Assembly (NCBI GenBank): GCA_900291925.1
Contig: UWYS01000008.1
Span: forward strand, 620,001 to 684,000
Direction of reading: 5' to 3'
DNA: 64,000 nucleotides
Origin: Thecaphora thlaspeos
Lineage: Eukaryota > Basidiomycota > Ustilaginomycetes > Urocystidales > Glomosporiaceae
A model generated the notes under the pieces. It was given only the letters and a program-made list of their open reading frames with translations. It was not told the DNA's origin and did not search any database. Position numbers and translations under genes: made by a program. Each line of letters starts with the position of its first letter. The first letter of the stretch is position 1. Positions 24,557-33,585 of the stretch are shown one piece after another.

Positions 24557-26605
24557 TTACACAACGGTGAAGACGCGAACCTGGTTGTCCGAGTAACCGC
24601 AGAAGAGGGTGGAGCCGTCGGCGGACCACGCGAGCGAGAGGCACTCGGGGTCAGCCGAGTTCTTGCCGACGCCGGTGAACTCGGGCTTGAGCTCATCGAC
24701 GATGCTCTTCGACTCGAGGTCGAAGATCTTGATGCACGAGGCCGTAGCGGCGCAGAGCCAGTATCGGTTGGGCGAGAAGACGAGGGCGTTGACAACATCG
24801 CCCGCCTCGAGCGAGTAGAGGTGCTTGCCGTCCGAGAGCTCCCAGAGCATCGTGATGCTGTCCTTGCCTCCCGAGGCGCACAGCGAACCATCGGGCGAGA
24901 CGGTGACTGTGTTGATGTAGCCAGTGTGTCCGTAGTGGTTCGTCTTCAGCTTGAACTTGCTGAGCTCCCACACCTGCGGGGCGGGAGAGTGTGAGAGGCG
25001 GGTGGTTGGAAGAACGTAGACCAGTCAGAAGACTTGTTGAAGCGCAGCGCGCGATGCTGGCGTCCAAGAAGCCGGAGCTGCTGTCCAAGTGCCCGCCTGC
25101 GGCCCCCTCTTTCCCTCCTATGCCTCCCCCTTGCCAGCATCCACAACTCCAGCAACGAATCCCTTCTTGCCTGGAGGTTGTGCGCTCAGTGATCTTGGTG
25201 ACTTAGAAATGTTCTCATCGAGCTCGTAGCTCTCTAAAGTAGCAAATATAAGAAGTACTCTTCCTCGCGCAGTCCTTCCTCCTCTCCTCGCCATCGTGAT
25301 CCATCTCTGGGAACGGGCAGGGGCAGCAGCAGTAGCTGGCTCGCCTTCGTTGCGACTCGCGCTACTCACCTTGACGACCTTGTCCCAGCCGGCCGAGACG
25401 ATGACGGGGTTCTGGGGGTTGGGGCTGAAGCGAACGCAGCTGACCCACTCCGAGTGTCCATCGTCCTGGATGTTGAACTTGCATTCGCCAAGGGTGTTCC
25501 AGAGCTTGATGGTGCGGTCGCGCGAGCCCGAGACGATCTGACGGTTGTCAGCCGAGAAGCTGACCGAGAGGACGTCGGCGGTGTGGCCAACAAAGCGGCG
25601 GGTGGTGGTGCCAGTGTTGAGGTCCCAGAGGCGGAGGGTCTTGTCCCACGAAGCCGAGAGGGCGAACTGGCCGTCGGACGAGATGACAACGTCCGAGACA
25701 AAGTGGTTGTGGCCGTGGAGGATGCGCTTGGGGTAGCCGTAGTTGGCGTCGTCGCGGCTGAGCTGCCAGACGATGATGGTCTTGTCACGCGAGGCCGTGA
25801 GCAGGAGGTCCGGGTTCTCCTGCGAGGTGGCGATGGCGGTGATCCATCCCTTGTGGCCGGCAAGGCTGCCCTTGTAAACGAGCGACTCAGACCTGCGGGT
25901 AGGTCAAGGAAACGTAGCGAGTTCGGTCAGTGGGGTGCTCCAAAAGCGAGCGAGTGGGGTTACAGCGTCGGCCAGCAACGAGAGAAGTGCAGCAGAGCAG
26001 CAACGCGAAATTTGCCGTCGTAGGTCGTCTGGTCGATGGGGATTGCCTCGCCCGGCATGTGCAACCGAGAAATGATGAGTCCAGCCAGCCCCGACCGTCC
26101 CTATTGCCTTCCCTCCTCGCAAGTGCGCCTCGTAGGTTGTGTTCCCCTGTCATTCGAGACTGCGCCATGTCCGGCGCTTCCGGCGCCAGCCTCCAAAGAT
26201 CTATCCAGTCTGTCTGCAAGAGCGTTCAGCCCTTTCCGACACCCTAGCTGCGCGTGACGCTCCGTTCGAAAGCGCCCATGAGAAGGCGAGGGCCGATCTC
26301 CTTGCCCCGCTCCGACCCCGTGACGAGCGTCTCAGGCTAGCGACTGCCCCTTCTTCGGACGTGATCTCCCTGGTATAGCTGGCTGTGGTCCTCCCATCGT
26401 GCGCTAAAGGCCGCCGCATTGGCTAGACTGGCGAGGTTGGCTCCGGGGATTCGAGCGGCCGGGATAGGTCGACCATAAGGGTTGATTGCCGGTGTCGAGT
26501 GGCTGGCTGGCTGACTGGAAAACTGCGTTGCTGCTGCTGCTGCTGCTGCTCGCCGTGGTCGTCGTGGTGTCGGCGTGCGTATGTCGCTTCAGGGCATACT
26601 CACAT
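24557..26605 (-). CDS. CPC2: RACK1 / Cpc2 / Asc1, WD40 scaffold of the 40S ribosomal subunit
   Basis: Exons on the minus strand: 26605-26604 (only the bases AT), 25892-25370 and 24973-24557, giving 313 residues, the normal RACK1 length. The start codon is split: AT at the end of exon 1 joins G at the start of exon 2, giving [17 protein letters not shown], the canonical RACK1 N-terminus; the donor is GTGAGT and the acceptor CAG. Seven WD repeats follow (e.g. [28 protein letters not shown] blades, [26 protein letters not shown]). RACK1 binds the 40S head near the mRNA exit and links translation with kinase signalling and collision sensing. Introns are 711 and 396 nt, long for this window; the second contains a probable U24 snoRNA. 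The gene is divergent from eL20. Confidence 0.96.
25181..25271 (-). ncRNA. snR24: Probable box C/D snoRNA U24 (snR24) inside RACK1 intron 2
   Basis: On the strand of the host gene, intron 2 (25369-24974) contains a run strongly resembling U24: an ATATTTGCTA antisense block, an internal CGATGAG C'-like box followed by ACATTT, then CACCAAGATCA and a D box CTGA (25186-25189). These match my memory of vertebrate U24 and yeast snR24, which guide 2'-O-methylation of 25S/28S rRNA. Flanking TGCGC and GCGCA (25271-25267 and 25185-25181) can form the terminal stem. In S. cerevisiae snR24 also lies in the intron of ASC1, the RACK1 gene, which supports the call. The C box is degenerate (AGGAAGA instead of RUGAUGA, keeping both GA pairs), and D' is weak. 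Ends are approximate. Confidence 0.78.
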
Positions 26606-27842
26606 GATGATGAGGTGTGTGGTGGTGTATAGGGGGATGGGTGGTGTGGGTCCGGGGGGAAGATTGGCTACCAACAGACCACCTTCGCTCGCTGCGCCGA
26701 GCCTGGCTGGCTTGGCCCTGTCTGGCCTTGCGTTGGCCTTGGCATTGACTTGGCCCTGGCCTGGCCTGGCGAGGGTCGAGCAGGCTCCCTTCAGCTTTGG
26801 CTTCGACCCTGCCGTGCCCCTCCCTCCGGACCTGCGAGGCTGCACACTCTTTCGCATCACGTGCCGTGTGGCTCGAAATTCTCACGATTTTCCCCTTCCC
26901 AAGATTTGAAGTCGGAACCGGGCGCTATGCCTCGAAAATCGAGAGGGCGGCCGCGAAGGCTGCTGGCCGGCTGGCGAGCTCTCTGGCTGGCGGGCCTTGG
27001 AAGCTAGCATGGATAGCTGGGCTGGAACGAGCAGGTGGATGAGGCCGGCGAGGCCTCGAGGCGCGGTTAGGAGCGAGTGAGGCTGGAGGCCGCCCGCTGC
27101 AGCTGGTCATTCGCTGCCCCTTCGTCTCCACCAAACACCAACCTGACCCACCCACCCCCTCCCCCCCCGCCAACGCAACCAACTGTAAGTGTCGCCGACG
27201 CCAGCATCGATCCAGCGACGACGGCGAGGGTGGCGTCGACGAATATCAGTCCAACAGCCATCGAATCGATTCCCGATCATAGACGATGGCGCAAATACGA
27301 CTTCGGAGAGGCACCACGGTCTGCACCGCACGACGAGCTCTAAACTCCCCGCCATGCTCCTCCGGAGGATGGAAGCGTTGCGCTATGCTATTCGCGATAG
27401 TCCCAAGCATAAGGATGGACGATAGGGGTTCTCCTGGCCGCCAGACGTGGGAAATTTGGATGCAAAGAGATGGGCGTCTAGGACGATCCGTGAATCAGGC
27501 TAGCATGCTATCATGCTGGCTGGTGGAAGGCAACAGCTGGGCTGATGGGACTTGCCGCAGATGCAGATCGGCTTTATGAGGGACCGTTTGGGTGTCCTAT
27601 GAAACGCAGCGAGGACAGGACGTATCGACTGACCAAGCTTCGTCTCCCCTGCTCTTCCCACCGACCTCGGCTACGACGACCACGACCTATGCCCTTCTCC
27701 CGTTCCTTCCGCCTCTCGACAATCGTGCCTGCACTTGCTCCGCCGACTCTCCACATTTTACCCTTCGGACGCTTCTCGACGACCTACCTTACACTGCTGC
27801 CCTATCAATCACCTTCGTTGCCGCCCGCCCACAGTCCTCAAG
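26606..27842. promoter_or_regulatory. Divergent promoter region RACK1 / eL20
   Basis: 1.24 kb between two genes of ribosomal components transcribed apart from each other. It contains one TCACGTGCC element (CACGTG at 26858-26863) about 250 nt from the RACK1 start, and C-rich runs near 27150-27170. Pyrimidine-rich DNA (27640-27840) precedes the eL20 ATG. Shared regulation is an inference. Confidence 0.45.
26858..26863. promoter_or_regulatory. CACGTG E-box (possible Cbf1-type site)
   Basis: Palindromic CACGTG within TCACGTGCC in the RACK1/eL20 divergent promoter. In several non-Saccharomyces fungi Cbf1 binds ribosomal gene promoters, and a Cbf1-like bHLH gene is in this window at 58115. A hexamer is expected by chance every ~4 kb, so this is weak. 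Confidence 0.3.
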
Positions 27843-28763
27843 ATGTCCAGGCTTACTGAGTTCATGGTGATCGGTCGCCACCTTCCCACCGAGAAGGAGC
27901 CGACCCCCAAGCTCTACAGGATGAGGATCTTCGCCAAGAACGAGGTCGTCGCCGAGTCTCGTTTCTGGTACTTCGTCCGTCAGCTCAGGAAGATGAAGAG
28001 GGCTACCGGTGAGATCGTCGCCGTTCACGCCGTGAGTATTCGTCAAGTGAGGAGGAAGAACAGGAGGAAAGGCGTTGCAGACAACCTGGCATCGCTTTTG
28101 AAGGGTATCGCGAGAAAGATGCAGGTGGACTCGATCGCGATCGGGGACAAGTAGACGGTACCTCGAGCAGGCGTCAGAGGTCAGCTCGATGGAGCAACAG
28201 GACGTGGTCGCACGCCTGATTCCTGGCCTCCACCAGGTCGCAGGGTCTCGGCGTTGCATACGCAGACGTCCGTGCTCCTCTGGACGATATAGACTATGTC
28301 CTGGCCGATGACGGTCCTTCTATAAGACCACCGCTGGACGCACATGACGGGCCGGGGTGCTCGCCTGAACGACGCCATTCGACACCGTGCTGACCTTGCC
28401 ACCGCTTTTGCAACGCACATTCCAACGCCACAGATCCACGAGAAGAAGCCTCTCAAGGTCAAGAACTTCGGCATCTGGCTGCGATACAACTCGCGCTCGG
28501 GCACCCACAACATGTACAAGGAGTACCGTGCGCTCACCCGTGCCGAGGCCGTCGAGTCGATGTACCAGGACATGGCTGCCCGCCACCGTGCCCGCTTCGC
28601 CTCGATCCACATCCTCAAGGTCGCCGAGATCGAGAAGACGGAGGACATCCGCCGCCCTTACATCAAGCAGCTCCTCACCCCCAAGCTCCGCTTCCCCCTC
28701 CCCCACCGACGACCCGCGCACAAGGGTGTCTTCGCTGCCCAGCGCCCCTCGACCTTTTACTAA
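27843..28763 (+). CDS. RPL20: 60S ribosomal protein eL20 (L18a/L20)
   Basis: Exons 27843-28031 and 28434-28763; 172 residues, the family length. The N-terminus [20 protein letters not shown] is slightly divergent, but the body ([21 protein letters not shown]..., [45 protein letters not shown]) is unmistakable. The intron (402 nt, GTGAGT...CAG) joins 'GEIVAVHA' to '[11 protein letters not shown]' in phase 0. If the donor is not used, exon 1 reads on for 40 codons to TAG 28152-28154, giving a basic tail. The gene is divergent from RACK1, also a ribosome component. Confidence 0.97.
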
Positions 28764-29656
28764 GCGGCTCGCGGAAGGGCTGCCGGGAGCAGCGCCTAGT
28801 GGGACCTTTTCGGCGCCGACTGCCCCTGCATCGACACCTTGCGTCTTTGGTCCGCGCAACGTCGACACTCGCGGCGGCGGCTGTCTTGCTCTCACTGTTG
28901 ACGGCGGCGACGATGCGAAACCTCCTCTGGTCATCGATTCGACCTCTTCCTTCAAAAGGGTAGGCGCTCACCTTTTTTCGAGGGGGCCACGGCCGCCCAC
29001 ATACCAAAGGGGTTTGGCGCTTTCGTTGGTTTCTTGATCTCCCGCCTCTTAACTTCTTCACACGCCATTTTGTACTACCATCCACCTCCTCTGCCGTCTG
29101 CGCTCCTTTTGTAGCACTTTGCGTGAAAGAAGCGGTGGTCTCGGTCCATCTTCATCACAGCACGTACATGCACACACGCACTTTCTTCTTACATGCTCCC
29201 ACACCCAAAACACACACGCAAACGATAGCAAGGCCGAAAGATGGCCTGTTTCTTCTCACATGTCTGTTCTGTGCAGTGTGCGCCCGTGCTCGCTGAATTA
29301 AGCCCTACGTGCGCGCAGGCGTGCGAAGTCGTACCTCCAGAGTGGGAGTAGTCTAGTCCCAGTTTGTGACTGTAGCGGCGCAGCCTCGCCCTTCTGGCGC
29401 ATCACATCCGAAGCCGAAGACGCCTTTCGTCGGGAGCGGCCCGCTCCGGCTAGCCCGTTTGCTCAACGACGGCGGGTTGAGGTCAGGCTCCCGATGCCCA
29501 ATTACACAGCACCGCTTGTGCCGTCTCTTTCGAGAGTGAGGGCTCCTTTTCATCCCTTTCATCGACACCTCAGCCATCGCCTCTCCTTCCGAGCCCGAAC
29601 GAGGCCTTTCTTCTTGCACGACCAGCCGCTTCTTCTGTGCCGACGCTGCGGTTGAC
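28764..29656. other. Intergenic region downstream of eL20
   Basis: About 890 nt. The first part is the eL20 3'UTR; a CA-rich run lies near 29160-29225. No supported gene. Confidence 0.5.
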
Positions 29657-30270
29657 ATGTCCCTACAACGTCTGACGACGGAACGCTTCTGGCTTAGTCC
29701 CGCTGCTCAGCGTCGCTTTGCCACGCACTTTCCAGGTAAGTCCGCTGCGCTCCGACGCTGGCCAGTGGACCTGAGCCTTTCCTTACGGCCATGCTCCACC
29801 TTCTCACTGCGCGCAACAGAGCGACCGTTCTTCCTGGCCTGGACGGATAGCGAAGACCTTGCTACGATCCTACTAGTGGACGGATCGAGCGATCCCGTCG
29901 TCTCGGCGTGAGTCCTTCCTCTCGCTCTCATACGGGTTGAACGTCCCGACCGGATCTGACACCTCGAAAGAGCATGCATGGCGACAGGATCACGCAGAGA
30001 AGGCTCGTCGTACTCTTTGACGTCAAATGGCTGATCGAGTCGCTGAGACAGTGGAAGGAGATGAGGATGACAGACTTTGTCGTTAGAGGTCAGCTTCGCT
30101 TTTCGGCCCTACCCCGTTCGAGCGATCGAAGATGTCTAGCATGAGAGCTGTAACTTGCCGTCGCATCGTTGATCTCTACTCCGGCACGATGGAGACGCAA
30201 CAGGTTGTTGAAATTGACTATGTCCGCAGGACGAGGCGACAAACATCGGATCGGGGTAGCAAAGGTCTAG
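29657..30270 (+). CDS. Possible small BRCT-like protein (or 5' remnant of a larger gene)
   Basis: Proposed exons 29657-29735, 29820-29907, 29988-30088, 30230-30270, 102 residues. Each junction has a GT donor and AG acceptor, and the first three exons join in frame. The central part 'PFFLAWTDSEDLATILLVDG' followed by 'RRLVVLFDVKWLIESLRQWKEM' resembles a BRCT fold: strand-helix, then strand plus the conserved Trp-containing helix near the end. BRCT domains bind phosphopeptides or DNA ends in repair and telomere proteins (Rap1 has one near its N-terminus). The last exon is poorly supported, and the DNA beyond it becomes AT-rich and non-coding, so this could be the surviving 5' end of a decayed gene. 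Treat as a hypothesis. Confidence 0.35.
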
Positions 30271-30456
30271 GAAGCATCATAAAGCCTTCTCGATCCTGCA
30301 GCAGACTGTTCAACGTTCGTCAAATAAAGGATGGGTTCGCCATAGGCGTAGCATCGACCTGCGCCTGTTGAGCGTGAACACCATGACGACGGCCTATGCT
30401 AAATTTATTTTTAATGCGTATATATAAAATCAATCTGAACTAGTTTCTATATGTGA
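30271..30456. other. AT-rich 5' flank of tRNA-Gly
   Basis: Non-coding; an AT-rich run (about 30400-30430, TTTATTTTTAATGCGTATATATAAAA-like) precedes the tRNA and could assist TFIIIB placement. Confidence 0.4.
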
Positions 30457-30558
30457 GCATTGATAGTGTAAGGGTATCATGAGTCGTTGCCACTCATTAT
30501 CTGTTTTCAGATGATTAACCGATTCGACTCGACCGGGGTTCGAGTCCCCGTCAATGCA
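30457..30558 (+). tRNA. tRNA-Gly (anticodon GCC) with a 31-nt intron
   Basis: Acceptor stem GCATTGA/TCAATGC pairs over all 7 bp with discriminator A at 30558. The D arm is GTG...TCAT; the anticodon stem is AGTCG/CGACT; the loop TTGCCA(T) has U33, GCC at 30489-30491 and A37. The T arm is a perfect CGGGG-TTCGAGT-CCCCG. These only fit if 30493-30523 is removed as an intron at the canonical 37/38 position; the mature tRNA is then 71 nt. A T5 tract at 30573-30577 is the Pol III terminator. A competing hairpin TGAGT/ACTCA exists in the precursor. Isotype is read from the anticodon. Confidence 0.85.
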
Positions 30559-31245
30559 TTCTCTTATAGATATTTTTATTCTCGTCGCCTTCACATCTGC
30601 TGCAAGATGGGCGGTGATGCATCCTTCCACCGCAGCATTGTTCAACAGGCATCTGCACGCCTTCGTTCTCGAACATGCTCATGATGCCACAGTCGGACGC
30701 GTCGCCGGACACTTGTTTGTAGGTTTTGCCATTGGAACCCACGCATCAATCCCTAAACAGAGCATCATCCTCTGCAGATCGACAACTGGTGACAAGTCGG
30801 ACTTCGAGGATCGAGGTGAATTGACGATTAGGTGACCAGTTATTGCTTGCTTACGCTTCCAAGTACAACGCCGCCAAGAAAAAGTAAGAGCAACAGGAGA
30901 GAGTGTGGTCAAAGGAGCGGGAGAAGGGGGCCCGTTGCCGACCAGGCCGATCGGGAAAGGCGGCGATACAATATTGCGAGAGAGACGGGACACAGAGATA
31001 TAGGGAGAGAGAAGGACAGAGAGGGGTGGAAGGGTGACAGCGTAAAATGTCGAGAAATGACAGTCAGAAAGGAAGCAGAATGCTGAAATGCGACCCGATA
31101 GAAGACGGGACCGGAACGACTGCGGTTACCCCACATGCGTGAGATGGAAGCAAATTGCCGAAATGGGTTTTCCTCATGTGGGCGAGGGGTATCGACGCCG
31201 ACCCGGATGGCACGAAACCGCGCAGACACCGCGACGCCGCCGCTG
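30559..31245. other. Intergenic region between tRNA-Gly and the orphan protein gene
   Basis: About 690 nt, with a purine-rich AGAGAG-type tract at 30950-31060. No supported gene. Confidence 0.5.
30573..30577 (+). terminator. Pol III terminator of tRNA-Gly
   Basis: TTTTT 15 nt after the discriminator base. Confidence 0.7.
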
Positions 31246-33585
31246 TCAAGCGCCGTGACTGGTCGCAGTGGCGGGTCGGCCCTTGCGCTTGACCAATCCG
31301 CCAAAGTTCTCGCGCACGACGAGATGGAGGCAGGTGACCATGATGATGTCCTTGAGCTCTTCCCTCGTCAGACTGGCGCCGTCGTGGCCCAGGCTAGTGG
31401 CGCCCAGGTCGGGAAGCGGAAAGGGGACCGCCAGCTGGCCAACGAGCTTCGGGTGGTGCGGTGCCGGCGAAAGGGTTCCGATCGGGATCCGCGTCGTCGG
31501 GCCGAGCACCAGGTGGCAGCTCCACGGCGTCTCCGAGTCCTCCGGGTCCGACTCGTCGCCAGAGTCGTCGTGCGTCTCGTGATCTCCCAGCCCAAACGAG
31601 CTGGCGGCAGAGCAGTCCAACGACCTTCGCGGAGAGATGGCGCCGCTCATAGACGAGTTTCGCCTCGACGGCGGCTGCCTGCCGCCGGCCATCGCAGACG
31701 GTGGTTGCAATCCACCTTCGCTGCTGCCGCCGTAGATCGAGGAGGGCGAGGCGGACGCGATGGGTCCGCTGCTGTTGCTGTTACCATTACTGTTGTCGAT
31801 TCCGTCGCCATCCTGATGCCTTTCGAAGCTGGACCGCGAGGCGCTGAGCGAGGCGCTGGCGCGGATCCTTGCGCGGGCCTCCTCAGTGGCGCGGCGCTTG
31901 TGCGCACGCCTTGTCTCGCGCGACCACTCTACTCGGATGGGGATCTCGCGCGCTGCCGGGTGACGCTCATTGCCGCCCATCCTGTTGATCAGGTTGAAGC
32001 GCTTCCATACGCTGTTGAGGACCGCGTTGGAGCCGTCTGGGAGAAGTTCCGGATTCGATCCGCCCTGGATGCCATCTTGCGCGTGCCTGTTCCACTTGCG
32101 CACCATCCAGAAGTAGCCCTCGGTCTTCTTGCCTCCGGCCACGCCCGCGCCTGGCGTCAACTGGGAGATCTCGCCGCCGCCGCCGGGGGGCGTGGCAAAG
32201 CTGACTGAAGACGCATCGCCGCCGACCTTGGAGGCGAGCTTGTTAAAGACGCTGCTGCCGCCGGTAATGGTGCCGCCTTGTTGCGAGGGTTGCCCTGCGA
32301 CCGACGTCGAGCTGCCGGCAACGGGCCCGCCCAGCGGCTTCATCCCCATGGAGAGGCACTTGAATTTGCCGAGCAGCTTGCCGCCTAGGTTCATTTCCTG
32401 GCCCTTGGCCTCTGACGTCATTGCCTGGAAGGACGTGGGCGGCTCTAGGTGTGTCGGACGTGGTGCCAAAGCGGGCTGCTCCTGCGGCGGTACAGAGAGC
32501 ACCGAGAGGCCCTCGTCGCTGCCGATGGAGCCGACGTACCTGCTGCCGTCACCCATCGCTGCTGCCGAGCAGCTGAGGCCGGAGCGGTAGAGGGTGGCGA
32601 GGTCGTTAACGCCGGTGATCAGCTCTGTTGGCTCCAAGAGGCCGAAGCCGTCGAGATCGACGCCCTTCTTGGTGTACTTGGCCACCCTCTGGTCCGTCCC
32701 GGCATCGGTAACGATGCTTGAGAGAATTGAGTGAAACCCGAGGTTGTAAAGTGGCGTCACGCGCTTGGCGGACGACGAAGAGGTGGTCGAGCCCGCCGCA
32801 GATAGCTCGGACGACCTCGACCTGGCAGACATCGTTGAGCCGCTCCGTCGAAGGGGCGCCGGTTGCCGGGTCGGGGAGCATTCCTGGGAGCGTGAGGATT
32901 CGCCGCTCTTTCTCCGGCCGGAGGAGGCCTCCCTTCGCTGCGTGGGCATGACGAGCTGAATCTGCAGGTTGAGCGGGTTGATCTGCTTGCTCGGTGGCGG
33001 CCGGACGATGACCAGTAGCTCTGGCGGGGCGATTTTACGCTTATGCCGCGGCGCCGAGGCGTTGCGCGAGTTGGTCGTTTGCGTGTCGTTGCGACCTTGC
33101 GCGTCGCTCCAGGCGGCTTCGCTATCCACGTCTCCGAGCGTGGAGCTGAAAGCTGTCGTTGGGCCGGCGGCAGACGAGCTCCTACGGCTGGCCGAGGGCT
33201 CCGACAGGGGGCTAGTGCTGCCCTCTGCGTAGTGGCAGTGGAGGCGCTGATGAGCCTCCATGGCGTCGTCGGTGAGCCGCTGCAGGTGTGGGCCCAACGA
33301 GCTGGCGGTGGATGGACATCTTCCCGGCCTGCCATTGAGCGTGGCGTCCGAGGTCTCACGCACATGGTCGTGTTGTGTGGACCTTGCGACGGCGGCGGCG
33401 CTCAACACCTGACCGCTGGGCTGATGCTGCGGCTGGGCGCGAGGGGTGCCGGAGCGGTCGACCGGGGCTGCCATAAGTGGCTGCTCGCGGGCCTGGGCCA
33501 GCGGTGTGAGGACATCTTCGCCCTCTTTACCCTGGAGAGGCTTGGACGGGAGCCAAGCCGAAAAGGCGTTGATCATCGTTGCCAT
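31246..33585 (-). CDS. Uncharacterised 779-residue protein with a conserved-looking C-terminal domain
   Basis: Single exon, ATG 33585 to TGA 31246. I do not recognise the family. The N-terminal half is Ser/Arg/Pro-rich with few hydrophobic runs. Segments with the compositional look of folded sequence are 'PPELLVIVRPPPSKQINPLNLQIQLVMP' region (about residues 188-215), 'VTPLYNLGFHSILSSIVTDAGTD...YTKKGVDLDGFGLLEP', 'EGYFWMVRKWNRH' and the C-terminus 'LVLGPTTRIPIGTLSPAPHH', 'LTREELKDIIMVTCLHLVVRENFGG'. The C-terminal basic KRKG tail and absence of signal peptide or membrane segments suggest an intracellular protein. Length, uniform codon use and clean start support a real gene, perhaps restricted to basidiomycetes. 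Confidence 0.85.
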   Translation of the reverse strand: MATMINAFSAWLPSKPLQGKEGEDVLTPLAQAREQPLMAAPVDRSGTPRAQPQHQPSGQVLSAAAVARSTQHDHVRETSDATLNGRPGRCPSTASSLGPHLQRLTDDAMEAHQRLHCHYAEGSTSPLSEPSASRRSSSAAGPTTAFSSTLGDVDSEAAWSDAQGRNDTQTTNSRNASAPRHKRKIAPPELLVIVRPPPSKQINPLNLQIQLVMPTQRREASSGRRKSGESSRSQECSPTRQPAPLRRSGSTMSARSRSSELSAAGSTTSSSSAKRVTPLYNLGFHSILSSIVTDAGTDQRVAKYTKKGVDLDGFGLLEPTELITGVNDLATLYRSGLSCSAAAMGDGSRYVGSIGSDEGLSVLSVPPQEQPALAPRPTHLEPPTSFQAMTSEAKGQEMNLGGKLLGKFKCLSMGMKPLGGPVAGSSTSVAGQPSQQGGTITGGSSVFNKLASKVGGDASSVSFATPPGGGGEISQLTPGAGVAGGKKTEGYFWMVRKWNRHAQDGIQGGSNPELLPDGSNAVLNSVWKRFNLINRMGGNERHPAAREIPIRVEWSRETRRAHKRRATEEARARIRASASLSASRSSFERHQDGDGIDNSNGNSNSSGPIASASPSSIYGGSSEGGLQPPSAMAGGRQPPSRRNSSMSGAISPRRSLDCSAASSFGLGDHETHDDSGDESDPEDSETPWSCHLVLGPTTRIPIGTLSPAPHHPKLVGQLAVPFPLPDLGATSLGHDGASLTREELKDIIMVTCLHLVVRENFGGLVKRKGRPATATSHGA

